64,000 bases of DNA, taken from Nageia nagi. Lineage: Eukaryota > Pinophyta. A model generated the notes under the pieces. The model was not told where the DNA came from. It saw nothing but the letters and a program-made list of their open reading frames with translations, and ran no database searches. This document shows positions 33,361-45,810 of the stretch, in pieces. Each line of letters starts with the position of its first letter. Within the stretch, counting starts at the first letter, position 1. The DNA is taken from contig JBITNC010000001.1 of NCBI GenBank assembly GCA_050084985.1, positions 119,846,001 to 119,910,000 of the forward strand. Direction: 5' to 3'. The position numbers and the translations under genes are program-made.

Positions 33361-35961
33361 GTGTAATTCTTGATCATACATGTATTCTTGATCATTTGAG
33401 CATTATAGAGAATATTTGAATCTTATTATGCTTATATTTGAGTTAATGTTCCATCTCCATTGCATAATCTTCATTTCCAAAAATAGGGCCCAAAATTTTA
33501 TGTGACTGTTATAACAAACTCATAAAAAAGTGATTAATTACCTTTTTCATACTTGTATAATTACACCACCATTGAACTAAAGGAGGTGCTTGATATCATA
33601 ATTTTAAATTTTGTAGATCTCAAATTATGCAAGATATGAATATACATAATAAATAAATTGATATACAATAAGAAGAAATGGAAATGATATGTTATATTAG
33701 ATTACAATAAATATAAATGAAACACATGAACTTGATATGAAGTGTATGTGCAATCCTTAAAAGTAAATGATAATGAATCTTTGAAGGATTGGGATTGGAT
33801 TCATGATGAATTGATGGTGGATATTCATATGCATGAATTAATTACATGACCACCAAAATTTGAAACCCTCAATATAAAATATGCATGTCACTACCATCAT
33901 AGGAGAAGCATGCTTCTAACAGTGTGGAATATGTCAAATTATATTATATGCCAAAGATAGAAATTCTAGAGCTCAAAGTATAACAAAATCTCATGATAAG
34001 TGGCATCCAAAGATATTGTTATAGTTAACAACCACCTATCAGAGTTCTTATCATATCAAAGAGTTCTAATCTATGGAGGTCAACCTATTCCACTCGTATA
34101 TATAGCCTACAAGGACATACAGAGGAGTAAAGGTCGATCTCTAGGAATAATATAAACTTTGTTGTATTCAAGATATTTTAAAATATGAACCATGATAAAT
34201 GATATAGCATATAATATAACATATGGCATTGCATTGTAATATCAACTTTATTTTGAAATTTGTAATATTGCAATAATTCATTTAAAAAAATATAATTTAT
34301 CAAATAAATAATAAATCATGTTTAGGTGTCGACATTTTGCCCCTCTTTGGATATGAAATGAAAATCATTGAAATTACATAATCCAAATAAGTCTAAAGAT
34401 TAGAATAAAATTTTTAATAGTAAAGTGGACTTCCCTTTTTTGATTGATATATTAAGTATGATATGTCATTTTCCTCCTTTTGGTCTTGCATTTCCCCTTG
34501 CTCTAGCTTCTTCAGGGAATCAAGCCAAAAATTGGAGTCCATGTATGAGGAAAGCATCTCTATTTGAAAAATACCATTTTATGAAAACAATCCAACATAA
34601 TACCCACATAAATCATATCATATTAAAGAATAATCAATTAAAAGAGTAAGGATGAAATAAATATGATATCCATTCTGTCCTTACTACCAATGTGACTCAT
34701 AATTCTATTTCACGATGATATTTAGACTATTGTTTTTGTAACTCATAGTCTATGAATATCAAGCTGATGAGGTCCTTTTTAATACCCCAAGCTTGGAATA
34801 ACCATGATTATTAAGCTAATGATATCCTTTGATTCCCCAAGCTAGGAATAACCTATAATTTATAAGAGATTTTGCTCATGGAATGACCATGGCCTTAAAA
34901 ATAATTATTAGCATAACATTAAATAATATCATTTTATTCTCATAAAAATACCAAATATTCAAACATTTATTGGTCTCACATATCAAAATTGCATGTTTGA
35001 TCACATTGAATTACTTGATTTTATTAATTTTTAAAGTAAACCTATGTCATTGATAGTGTGAATTTCATAGAATTTGGTAATCATGTATTTTAGAACTTTG
35101 TTAATCCTTTTCATTGCAACTCATATTTATGAAATAATATCCTTTTCAAATAGATATTCAAGGATTTTTTAACATGCCTCATTTACATTGAATTTATAAT
35201 AAGCCCACATCGTTATTAGCATGGAAATAGTTATATCAAAGCTATGAAATTTAATGATATTCAATTGAAAACCATAAATGATATTTTATTGCATAAAATC
35301 ATGGAATAAAAATTTTCATATTACATAATATTGAACATATTCGCAATAAGTTGACCAATTTGGGTCTGATATGTATTTTGTCCAATTTGTGACCATATGA
35401 TAATGATGATAATGAAATTGATCCATTAAGATTATAACAGTAGATCTCATACATTAAGGTACCCATAATTTTACCTTTTGCATGTCATTGACTACATGAT
35501 ATCAATGGAATCTCATTGAATGAAAATAACACACTCAATTGGCATTGAAGAATTAATATTCAAAGATTTAACCTTTCAAAAACATGCATAAATTCAAAAA
35601 TCCAAAATTTGATATTTTTATTTAATTAACCCAAATTTAATGAATTAAAATCTCTATGTATCCATCAAACATTATTTAAGTTATGCATCTACTTGGGTCT
35701 AACAAAATCAGAATTGAAATTTAGCATTTGAATAATTTTTCTAATTTTATGAAAATCATGTCATCAATGGAGTCCATTTAACATTGATAAATAATAAAAA
35801 TGAAACATCATCAATTCATCTAGTAAGGCATAAATTTAATATTCAAGCATAATATTTATACCATTTTTTAGTATAATGCGAAAGATTGTACCTTAATTTT
35901 ACTTGTAGCATGCTACTGATAGCATGAATGTAGTGGAGTTATTTTTTGAAAAAGAGACTAT

Positions 35962-37776
35962 TTATCGGTATAATGTAACCTCAAAGGGTTTGGTTTGGTC
36001 AAGTTCTCCATTGCCCATAATAATATGTTTCTTGAAAGAGCAGAAGGTGGTGGGAATGTGCTCATGTTAGTTTTCTGCTTAATCTATAGGTTATAGGATG
36101 GTTCTTGTAAATTGTAAAGGTTTAAAGTAACAAGAAAGAGATAAAAGGTAGAGAGTTACTGGAAAGGGATGAACACATTAAAATAAAACATAAACAAGAA
36201 CTTCATAGCCTGGGCATTGTAGCATAGGAAGCAATCCATAACCAAGATTAAGAATAGTAAGTTATCTTACCCTTAGGGTCTCACAATCACAATATATAGC
36301 CATAACTTAAGACAACATCTTATACATAACATTTACAAAAGAAATAAATAGCCACTTGTTCCAAACGGGAAAAGCATAATCTACGTGCATTATCATATAT
36401 GAAAGCATCTTACAAACCTAGGTAAATTTGCTAGAATGTCCAACCTCATCGATTTCTAATAGTTTATAATTTATACATTTACATGCCCTATTGGGTTGTT
36501 ATTTATCATTAATATACATAATTACTTATCTTGATTGAAGCTAGCAAAAAAAAAAATTTACAATAAGAATTACAACTGTGTTAGATTACATAGTGAATAA
36601 GTACCAATAGCATGACTATTTGGGAATTTGCAATTTTTGAACAATCATATCCATTGAGTTGTAATCCTCCTGACATGTCATTGACTACTCCTTCTTCAAC
36701 CTTGTAGTTGATTAAATATGGTAATGTAGTTGATTGAATAAGTAATCATCTACAATCTGATAGGTACAATTTGGTACTATGTTTTGTTAGTAGCTATCTA
36801 ATTCTCTACAACCATTGATGGTCCATATTGTAGTTCTAAATGAATAGAGTAATGGGGGTTGTTAATAGTATATCAACTTAGTTTGAGAAGAAACTACCAC
36901 TATTATGTGGAATTGAGTTGAAGTCGACACATTAATAGGACCCTGAGGGTCAAACACTTAATATCAAGTGAACTCGAGTGTTATTTCTTACCTATTACTC
37001 TTACCTTAGTCTAGCAGGTCTTATTTCTTTTGATGGGTTCTATTGATGATTTGGCTCTTCTTAGTACCTATTGATTTTAGCCAAAAGTTTTGACATCATC
37101 GCTCAAAATTGATGGGCTCTACTTGGTATCTTCATGAATCATAACCTACCATTACTTATTTTAGGACCCATTAATTTTAGCCAAAAGTTTTGATGTCATC
37201 ACTCAAAATTGGTGGGCTCTATTTGGTATCTTCATGAATTATCACCTGCCATTACTTGTTCTAGGACCCACAGATTTTAGCCAAAAGTTTTGACATCACT
37301 ATTGAAAATTGATGGGCTTTATTTACTTCTAGGCATATATCATTGATTATTGGACATAACTTGGACTTATATTTACAAAAACTCTCAGATAATGTATTTA
37401 CAAAAACTCCCAGACACTATTTACAATAACTCCTAGACATGATTCTTTTATACATACAGTTCCTGCCCCATTTCATAGGTAATATGACTTAAGGTTTATC
37501 CCTAAGAGTAGTTGCAACACCTGATCGACTTTGACTAAAAATTTACAAGGCCAAATATCAAATAAAAGGACTTGTACATAAAATAATTGGATTATATATA
37601 CAATAGCTGGATCTTGAAAACACCTAAAATTCTTTATACTTAAGGCTAATAGAAGACTCAAATTTCATGTTAAAGGGAATAGAGTTGAAATAAAAAAGAA
37701 TTTTCTAAAAAGAATGAGAGAATAAAAGAATGATAATGTGTTACCCCAACTCAAAGTGCAATTCTAAAAGAATATA
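35962..37776 (-). repeat. 3' LTR of gypsy F (left)
   Basis: 1,815 bp aligning with 57066-58882 along its whole length. Contains a 100-bp internal tandem repeat (37060-37330) and a run of short ACAAAAACTCCCAGACA-like repeats (37370-37440). Outer bases are TT where TG is expected. The flanking five bases do not match those beyond the other LTR. Confidence 0.82.
37060..37330. repeat. 100-bp tandem repeat inside LTR of F, nearly three copies
   Basis: ATTTTAGCCAAAAGTTTTGA starts at exact 100-base steps (near 37073, 37173 and 37273). The same array is in the other LTR (58160-58430), so it predates insertion. Confidence 0.8.
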
Positions 37777-37789
37777 ATCTTTTGGTGGC

Positions 37790-40700
37790 TCTTGGGGTCT
37801 CCACCTGCTGTAGAATAGGACCCACTACTTACTGCTTCTAGTAGTCTGTTCATATGTAGATTTAGTAGGGGTATTAGGTGGTGGAATAAACTCTATTGGA
37901 AGGAAGGCGTGCATCTTCTTATTCAAATATTTAATATCTTAATAGTTAACTTCTGACAAAATAGGGGATGCTTGAATCTTTACAATATCTACTCTAAAAC
38001 CTATCAGAAAATTCTCTAACCTCCCAATGTGTAGGAAACTTGTGATTACTTCTTGAGTAAGGTTATTTATTTATTCTAAATTCAATATTTGCTTCTCAAA
38101 AAAATACTGCTCAAGGAATTAAATGGTATTGGCTACCCAACAGGAAGCACTACTTTGTACATTATGTTCCTCCCATAATTTGAAAGCTATCACTTCAATC
38201 AAAGAATTAAAGAATTTGTTAACAAATCCCAGCTTTGTTATGAGATGATGTTTACCAATATCCATGTCGAACACTAAATTTTGGATTTCACATATATCCC
38301 AAATCCTTATCAAATTTGATTATCTTGGTCTGGGAGTAATGGTAGCTATATCTTTCTCAGTTAAGACTCTCAACCAACTCTACATTTTCTCAATAATGGA
38401 CCTTGGTATATTTAGAGCCAACCAGTGGATAGTGGTTTGCATATTGAACTACTTGATTGCTTGTAGTGTTAGTTAATTTAATAAATGAAAATATGATAAG
38501 GTCACCATCCTATCTCTGACTTGCTCCACCAAGGATTTCTAATGCCTTTTATGAGCAGCAATAATTTTGAATTATCATTAGACAATACTTTGTTAGTTGC
38601 TATGATGGTTTGTAACTCAGTCTCAACTTGCTTAACCTTTTGGCCATCTATAACTATAGCCTAAGATTTAAGATCTTGTATGGTTTGATTTGCATTATCT
38701 AACTTAGTCTTTGTTTCTGTCAAGCCCTTCTCAAATTTTGACTTTTGCTTATCAAGCTTTGCAAGCATGTCTTTATTTTTATTTTGTAACCTAACTAGCA
38801 TTTTGTCTTAAGGTAGCAATCTTTCTTATATTGATCAATTTTCTTATTCAATTTATCTATCTTAGTATCCATTACTTGAAGAATTTTACCAACTACCATT
38901 AAAGTATTCACAAGGAACCTAGATTGATCAATTATCGAAGCAATCTACATACTTACATCAATTATAGCCATGGGAGTAGTATCCATTTATCCTTATTTGA
39001 AAGATATTTTTGCTATATTAATATCTCATGTTTATGTTACTTTACTCAAAATTCTTGATGGTTGCTCAAAGAGCATAGGAGGTTTATTGACAAAAGTTGT
39101 GTAATCAATGGGTTTTATAATTTAAGTAAAAAAATTAATTTAATCTCCTCCTAGGAAGCTATAGGAATTAAATAATGAGGAGTATTTACACTTGAGGTGG
39201 ATGCTATGATCTATTGAGTGAGTTTTAATTGCTTTGGAGGTTTAGAATCTTGAATTTATATTTCTTTTTCTACTTCCTTCATGACCTTATCTTCATCATC
39301 AACCTTATCCATTAGGTCTAAGTCTCTTTTCCTTTTGAATTCATCATCATCATCACCCGACCTACCTCTGAGTGTAGCTGCTATAGATCTACCTACTCCA
39401 AGTACATTTCCACTACATTGTTGAATTTGCATGTGTTCCTTTTCCGAGGCTTCTCCTTTTTTTGAGACTTCTATTTTTAGGACTTCTTTTTTGGAACTTC
39501 TTCTTGAGCACTAGTGTTAGTATTTTGAGGCTCTTACAACTCCTTTGTATCAAAGATTTTTCCTTCTTTTATCATAACCCTTGAAGTTTCTTCTATGATT
39601 TTGGGAGGTGGAGGCATAGTCCTTTATGATCTGGGCTATGTAGTGTAATGTTTCTTTACTGATTTTTCCTTTCTTTGGGGTTTTTTATTTTTGAGCAAGG
39701 GTTTTAATTATCCTTCTCTTTTTTGGAGAAGACTCCTAAGAAGTAGTAGTAGTATCCAAGAGATTTTGTTCTCCCTTCTTTACAGGCTCTTGTAAGCTAA
39801 ATGGTTGTCCAACCTCTATTTGCCTCACTCCTATAACTAATTTTCCTTAAAAATTAGGAGGAAGAGGTTGGCCCAATTCTAGCAAAGGATATTTAGAATA
39901 TTATGCCTCCCAAAACTTATCATATATAAACTTATCAAATAATTCATTTTTAATATGATGACTCTTTGTTGCGTGTTCAAATATGAACTTTATGAAATAA
40001 TGGATTTTATTGGCATCCCAACCCAAATTTGTTAGTTGGGTGAGGACATCTAGGTTTAGGGCAAAGTCTTACCACTTATTTTTCTAGTTCTTGTATTTCT
40101 TTATCCCCTTAAGTGTCATCTAGGCCTTGTTTAGGGGTGTAAATTCTCATTCAGGGTACATTTTTGCTTCTTGCTAAATTTTATTTACAAAATATTTAAT
40201 ATGAGGTCTATACTCATGGGCAAAGGTTTGGTGCTTCTTACTTGACATTATTACTTTTGTCATCTCCCTTGAAGGATAATACATACACGAGGCTTTTTCC
40301 ATTTCTAGTTTAAAATTTTGTATAATAAATTTTGCTATACTATCTTTACAACCTACTTCTAAAAGAGTGAAATTTTTAATAGAAGCTGGTATATATACAA
40401 TAGATTTAAAACTACCCTCAGACCCATACTTAGTCTCTATGGCACATATTTTCCTTCCCATATCTATGGTATATAGTTGAGGGGTTACATATTTAGGCAA
40501 GAAAAAAGGTTTGTCAAAATACCCATACCTCATAATCATGATGTGGTATTTAAGAAAGTACCAATCATTGATTTTATTTCCTCCCTATAGCTCCAGCATA
40601 GCGCTCTTACGTAGTCTACTAGGGAGTCTTTCTATCAACATCTACATTATTATTATATAGAATTTATCAATGAACTTGTAATATAATCCATACAACTTGC

Positions 40701-41620
40701 TCAAGATTGACATCCTCAAATCAATCAGTACTGGTCTAATACTTGGATTTCTTAGCTCAATTGGCAACCCTACCCCCATAAGTTTGTCAAGGTTTTGATG
40801 GGCCAAGAGCCACCAAAGATACAAAAAAGTGTCTAAAATCTAATTTTTTAATTTTGAAAATACATCTCTTTATCCCATTAGAAATAAAAGCTAAGAATTC
40901 ATAGCAGATGTGTGCCTCTGTGATATTGTAAGCCATATGCACCATTGCTTCATCTACTTCTATTTGGGTTTTCTTCCCTAGAATGATCATCAGTGTCTGT
41001 AACACCTCTCTATCCATCTTCTTTTTAAATAAGGTAATCGCATAGCCTGGCTATAGATGTGTGGTTCTATTCCTTTGATATTTCTCATCAATCCAGTTTA
41101 TCATTTCATCTTCATTACTATAGAAATCATTCTTCTCTCTTTTTAAATCAATTTGTTTCTTCACATGGAAAGTCCAATCAACTAAGATAGCAAATGCTTA
41201 AAGAATAGAATCAGGGGAGTAGTGATATATTACTTCAAATTTTAGCTCTGACTCTTCTCCATGCTCTAGGTACTTAAACATTCCTATCTGATAACCTTGC
41301 TAGTTATGCTTATGTGCATCTGAATACAATAGCTTTAGGCAAGTGAATTATTCATAGGGCACATAATAAGTTAGGCCCTGGTCAATCATGATGTCTCTCT
41401 TTAAGTGTGCTAATGATTTCCCTTTTTTAGCAACTTTAGGACTCATATGTTGTAAAAGGATATGATTGGGGTTGATCCTCCATGTATCAATATGGTTCAT
41501 CACCCACATCTCAATCCAGTTCACCCTTGGAGCATTATCAAGGTATTTCTCTTGCATGGATGTCAGGTCAGCATCCACTTCCTCTATTTCAATTGGAGTT
41601 TATGATTTGGAAGTTGACAT
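37790..41620 (-). pseudogene. Gypsy F ORF3, unrecognised third ORF downstream of pol
   Basis: About 3.8 kb (roughly 1,270 codons) on the minus strand, from ATG at 41620-41618 to the 3' LTR. Order of readable segments: EEVDADLTSMQEKYLDNAPR with IEMWVMNHIDTWRINPNHIL (41590-41350); MDREVLQTLMIILGKKTQIE (41017); RYGYFDKPFFLPKYVTPQLY (40530); ASIKNFTLLEVGCKDSIAKF; a Lys/Ser-rich middle (39800-39250, with KRKRDLDLMDKVDDED); a coiled-coil zone (38990-38560, MDTKIDKLNKKID); and an end with RIWDICEIQNLVFDMDIGKH (38310). Many stops are TAG/TAA at likely Gln sites. No membrane segment, zinc motif or enzyme motif recognised. Same genomic place as ORF3 of E. Confidence 0.62.
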
Positions 41621-42084
41621 AGTATCAACACTCTTTTTAGAACCTCTAGTTCACATTTAAGACTTGTAATCTACACTTTGTAAGGTCTTGCAACTCTATA
41701 TCTCCTTCCTCAACTTAGCTTTGTAAACTGTAAGCTTTGGTCATTCTAGAAATTGGTATGCTTGAAAATGGCTGTGTTGAGTCCAAGTGTATACAAGATG
41801 TTTCATTCATCCAATGTTTGTGAGACTTCTATTAATGGTAATTAATGCTTAGGGTGTCAAGATTCATTCATCATACAAACTAGGCTACCATAAGTTATAT
41901 GAGTCAGTTTGGAGCATGTTAAATTTAAATGTTGCACTATTCAGTTGATGAATTAGCAACACACTAACATTAACCCTAGATCATATTGAATTAATGTTGA
42001 GCATTAATGACTACCTATTTTCTTAGAAGCTATCTAGAAGATGTACAAGCCTTAATTTTTTTTTGAAATTATGTACACTATAAA

Positions 42085-43300
42085 GTCTCTAGTGAGTGTT
42101 ACAAGATTACTTTATTACCCATTAATGATTCAAATAGATCCCATTAATAGGAATAGGTAATTCTTGAGACCCAGTGATATCTTGTAACCTGAACACATTA
42201 CTTTGCATGGCTTGAGTGATGATATAAGGCTTGCTCCATAGAGAGTCAAATTTTTGGTGTCTTCTGAGCTTTACTCTCTCCTCATCCTACTTGAAGAAAA
42301 TATCACCTGGTTCAAACTTCACCTGGGAAGATTTTTTCTTATCAAAACATTTCTTGACAATGTGTTGGCAATACTAAAATGACTCATATGCTTTATTTCA
42401 ATCTTCCTCTAATTTCAAGAGTTGATTATACATGGATTGTAATGGCTCAAAGTCATGGTCCTCCATTTCTTGCACAATTTTTAATGTCTATAACTCAATG
42501 TGTATTGGCAACATAGGTCTTTTACCATATACCAATACATATGGGGCTATTTTCATTATTAATTTAATGTTGATTCTATCTACCCATAATGCAAAGTCCA
42601 ATCATGTATGCCATTATATAGGATTCCCTTCAATTATTCTTTTGATGATCTAGTTTAGGTTTTTATTAGTTGATTCAACTAACCCATTACTTTATGGGTA
42701 ATAATTTGAAAAAAATAACTAGTATATCCCATATTCAGCAATAAATTTTGATAAGTTACCTCCAATAAATGTTGGGCCATTATCTGATACAATAGTATGT
42801 GAGATTCCAAAGTGAGTGATTATCTTTTTTATCATTTATATCAATGCTACTTGATTTGCATTCTTACATGGCATTGCTTCTAACCATCAAGTAAAATAGT
42901 TTACAATCAAGATGAACTTATGGCCTACTGAGGAATTTGGATTTACAACACCAATGAAGTCCATACCCTATTATTGAAAAGGTTCCTCAACTATCATAGG
43001 TTTAAGAGGTATAGCAGCTTGCCTTCTTTTTCTCACAAATATGCTACATTTGTCACATTTTTTAGCAATATTTAATGAATCTTGAAATATTATGGGCCAA
43101 TAATACTCAATTTGTAAAAACTTTGTAGCTATAGTTGGTCCACTATAATGCCTGCCAAAGAATCCATAATGAAATTCATGCAATATTCTTCGAGATTCAT
43201 CATGACTCACACATCTTAATAGGGTTTGATCAAAGTTCTTTCTATGCAAATGGTCATCTATCATCACAAACATTAGGGCATGTAGCTTGAATATCCTTCT
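42085..43300 (-). pseudogene. Gypsy F integrase
   Basis: Minus strand. Zinc finger: HEFHYGFFGRHYSGPTIATK and KKCDKCSIF (43190-43040). The catalytic core keeps all three acidic residues: Asp in MDFIGVVN (42959-42961), Asp in SDNGPTF (42782-42784), Glu in LVESTNKN (42674-42676). C-terminal domain: PYVLVYGKRPMLPIHIELQ, then FFK-stop-DEERVKLRRHQKFDSLW and PIPINGIYL, ending near 42085. A spacer of about 460 bases without a recognised frame separates it from ORF3. Confidence 0.83.
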
Positions 43301-44568
43301 TTAAAATCTATCTAGATATTCAAGACATTTATCAGTTTGAAAAAAAAAATAACTTGCTTAATCCAATCACTTTCTTCATTTAGTTGCTGCTCATCCTCCA
43401 TAATAGCAATCATATGTGAAGCTTCAACTATATTTTCACATAGATCCCTACCTATGATCAGCTTAGTTACTTTTATTTCTATATCATATTCCATTATTTT
43501 AGTAATCCAACCAACCTTTCCTTCACCTAAATCTCCTTATATAACATAATTTCTTACATCTAAATGGATAGTAAATACAAGGATTCTATTATGGTAGACA
43601 TAATGCTTGAATTTTTTAAGTCCCTTAATTATGAAAAATACTCATTTTTTAATAAATGAGTACCTTTATTAGTTTTTATGTGGTGTTTGGCTATAAAAGT
43701 CAATCGAATGTTCTCTTTTGTTATCATCTTTCTATGTTAGAATTGCAGCAATGCTTCTTTCTACTCCATATGCATACATGATAAAATCTTTTAACATATC
43801 AAGATTTTTAAGTATAGGAGCTTCTGTTATAGTATTTTTAATTTCTTTAAAGACTATTTTTGCTTCACTTGACCAAGAGAATATAGCATCTTTCTTTAGC
43901 ATTGAAGTGATTGGGGATACAAGTTTTGAAAAATCAATAATGAATTTTCTAACAAAATTGATCTGACCAAGGAATGATTGCAAGGCTATCTTGTTGGAAG
44001 GGAGTGGCAATGCTTCAATATATTTCACTCTATCTAGATCAATTGCTAATCCCTCCTCTAAGACAATTTGGCCAAGTAATTTTCCTTGGTTAACCATAAA
44101 AAAAAAATTGAATTAATTGAAATGCCAAATTTCAAGCATTTTTCAAAAATTTGTCTAAGGTGTTTCAGATGATCCTTTTTGCTTTTAGAGAATACTGTAA
44201 TATCATCCAAATAGACTAAGATAATCTTATTTATTAGTTCACCAAATGCATGATCCATGGCTTTTTGAAAAGTAGCTCTCGCATTAGAAATACTAAAAGG
44301 CATTCTTTGAAAAGCAAATGTCCCCCATTTGGTTGTAAATGCAGTTTTGTATTGATCTTCATCTTTCATTCAAATTTGGTTAAAATCCTTAGTAGCTATC
44401 AATCATTAAAAAATAGCAAGCTCTATCTACTGTATGCAAAATCTATTCCATAGGTGGAAGAGGATAATTATCTTTGAGAAACACTTGATTCAAATTTATA
44501 AAATCAACACACAATCTAATTTCTCCACTTTTCATTCTAAAAAGAACCAAATTTGCAACCCAAGAAGA
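43301..44568 (-). pseudogene. Gypsy F RT (C-terminal part) and degenerate RNase H
   Basis: The RT split by copia G continues here from SSWVANLV and EIRLCVDFINLN (44568-44490), through MKDEDQYKTAFTTKWGTFAF (44369) and ISNARATFQKAMDHAFGELI, to the intact YLDD at 44202-44213. After a short break come SFLGQINFVRKFIIDF and the RT-linked RNase H, in which FIMYAYGVERSIAAIL again shows YAYG (43765-43776) instead of TDAS. A conserved tail follows (GWITKIMEYDIEIKVTKLI, 43530-43470). Joining 53403 to 44568 restores the RT frame and removes one GAAGA. Confidence 0.86.
44564..44568. repeat. Target-site duplication, left copy (G)
   Basis: GAAGA, repeated at 53403-53407. Confidence 0.85.
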
Positions 44569-45063
44569 TGAAGGAGTTGTAATATAAAATAAATAACCTT
44601 AATCTACCAAGATCATATGAAATCTCACAAAACACATCTAACAAACTCATAAATCAATCTCATAAAGATAACACAAGATGTAAATGGTTCCTCCAACTAG
44701 GAGTACATCCATTAACTAGATCTTTACTTCAATCACAAATATAACTCTCTTACAATTATCCTAACTTCTAAGAACTATCCTATAGCATAATTTTACTTCA
44801 CTAATTGGTGTGTGATCCAAATATGGAGCCTTCTATTTATAGGCCAAAATCCCTCTTTGGATCACCCTTTTACCCAATGTACAAAAGCATGATATGCACA
44901 TCCTTTTACCCAAGGGGCATGCTCATGACATGGAGTGTAGGATAAGTCACATTATCATATTCACTTAAATACTTAAGGTATCAAATGGTACCCTTAAGTA
45001 TTAGTGAACTTACATATAATATTATTACAAAACCTTTGCAATAATGGATTATACATTCCAACA
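44569..45063 (-). repeat. 3' LTR of copia G (left)
   Basis: 495 bp, TGAAGGAGTT to ATTCCAACA on the plus strand; reverse partner of D's LTR. It carries the hairpin AATACTTAAGGTATCA/GGTACCCTTAAGTATT (44968-45003) and a minus-strand TATA box at 44834-44841. Confidence 0.88.
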
Positions 45064-45074
45064 CTCCCCTTATT
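45064..45074 (-). promoter_or_regulatory. Polypurine tract of copia G
   Basis: On the minus strand AATAAGGGGAG, directly against the 3' LTR. Confidence 0.78.
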
Positions 45075-45810
45075 ATAATATTGGGATAGAGCAAATAAGA
45101 GAGAAGAAGAAGAGAAAGTAAGAGAGTTATCTTCCAAATAGATACAACGAAGATGAGAATTTTTTACATATTTATGAAGTAAGAAAGATCTAGTTTGAAA
45201 CTCACTACTTTGCCAAATGCAATCACTAACCACAGTCCATTTCAATATACATGAAGTAGTCATCCAACTGGAAGTCATGAAGAGTCTCCACGAGCCTGCA
45301 TACTCCAAGTAAGCAACCTGCAATCTCAAAGGAACTTGCAAGTTATAAGTAGCTCAAATAACAAGATTAGTTAGATGCAACATATTCATATCAACAAGAA
45401 TATATGAATCAAACAAATGCCATCATAAACTAACCAATGGTGCACCATAAGTCATCACAAAGATGTCAAGCCAAAAAATTAGTCACCTATTGTATATAAA
45501 ACATGTGTTGATTATCATTACAAAATAGCATATGCACATACAAATTCCTCACATATGGATAACTAAATAGTGCCAAAAAACACATAAGAGTTCCTCACAC
45601 ATGAATAACTGAATAGTGTTAGATTGGTCAATCTTTTTTCTCTAAAATTTGTATAAGTGCCTCATGCAGAGTGAACTTACCATAAAAGTGTATGATAAAA
45701 TCAACATTATACAACACAAAATCCTTTTAGGGGTGAAGTTATCATCATAAGAATTCAAACTTCACTCCCCCTTGAGGGTAACTTCACCAACCTGATAGCA
45801 TCCCTAAGCT
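45075..45810 (-). other. Untranslated region between pol and polypurine tract of G
   Basis: About 740 bases without a recognisable frame on the element strand. It contains two diverged copies of an ACACATAAGAG/TTCCTCACACATG block (near 45550 and 45595). Confidence 0.5.

Larger units (their letters stand above)
31405..35961. other. 4.6 kb between elements E and F without a recognisable gene
   Basis: Very AT-rich. Contains two minisatellites (32060-32720 and 33180-33360), listed separately, and only short random frames (longest 74 codons at 34425-34649, no recognisable motif). A block at 34320-34350 (GTCGACATTTTGCCCCTCTT) resembles leader sequence next to plant gypsy LTRs, but I cannot support an element. 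No tRNA or rRNA seen. Confidence 0.5.

Noticed and set aside
34320-34350. Leader-like block GTCGACATTTTGCCCCTCTT as evidence of another LTR element
   Set aside because: Single copy in the window, with no matching LTR pair, primer site or coding sequence nearby.
38119-38476. Opposing open frames around 38264-38313
   Set aside because: The plus-strand frame is a shadow of the minus-strand end of ORF3 in element F.
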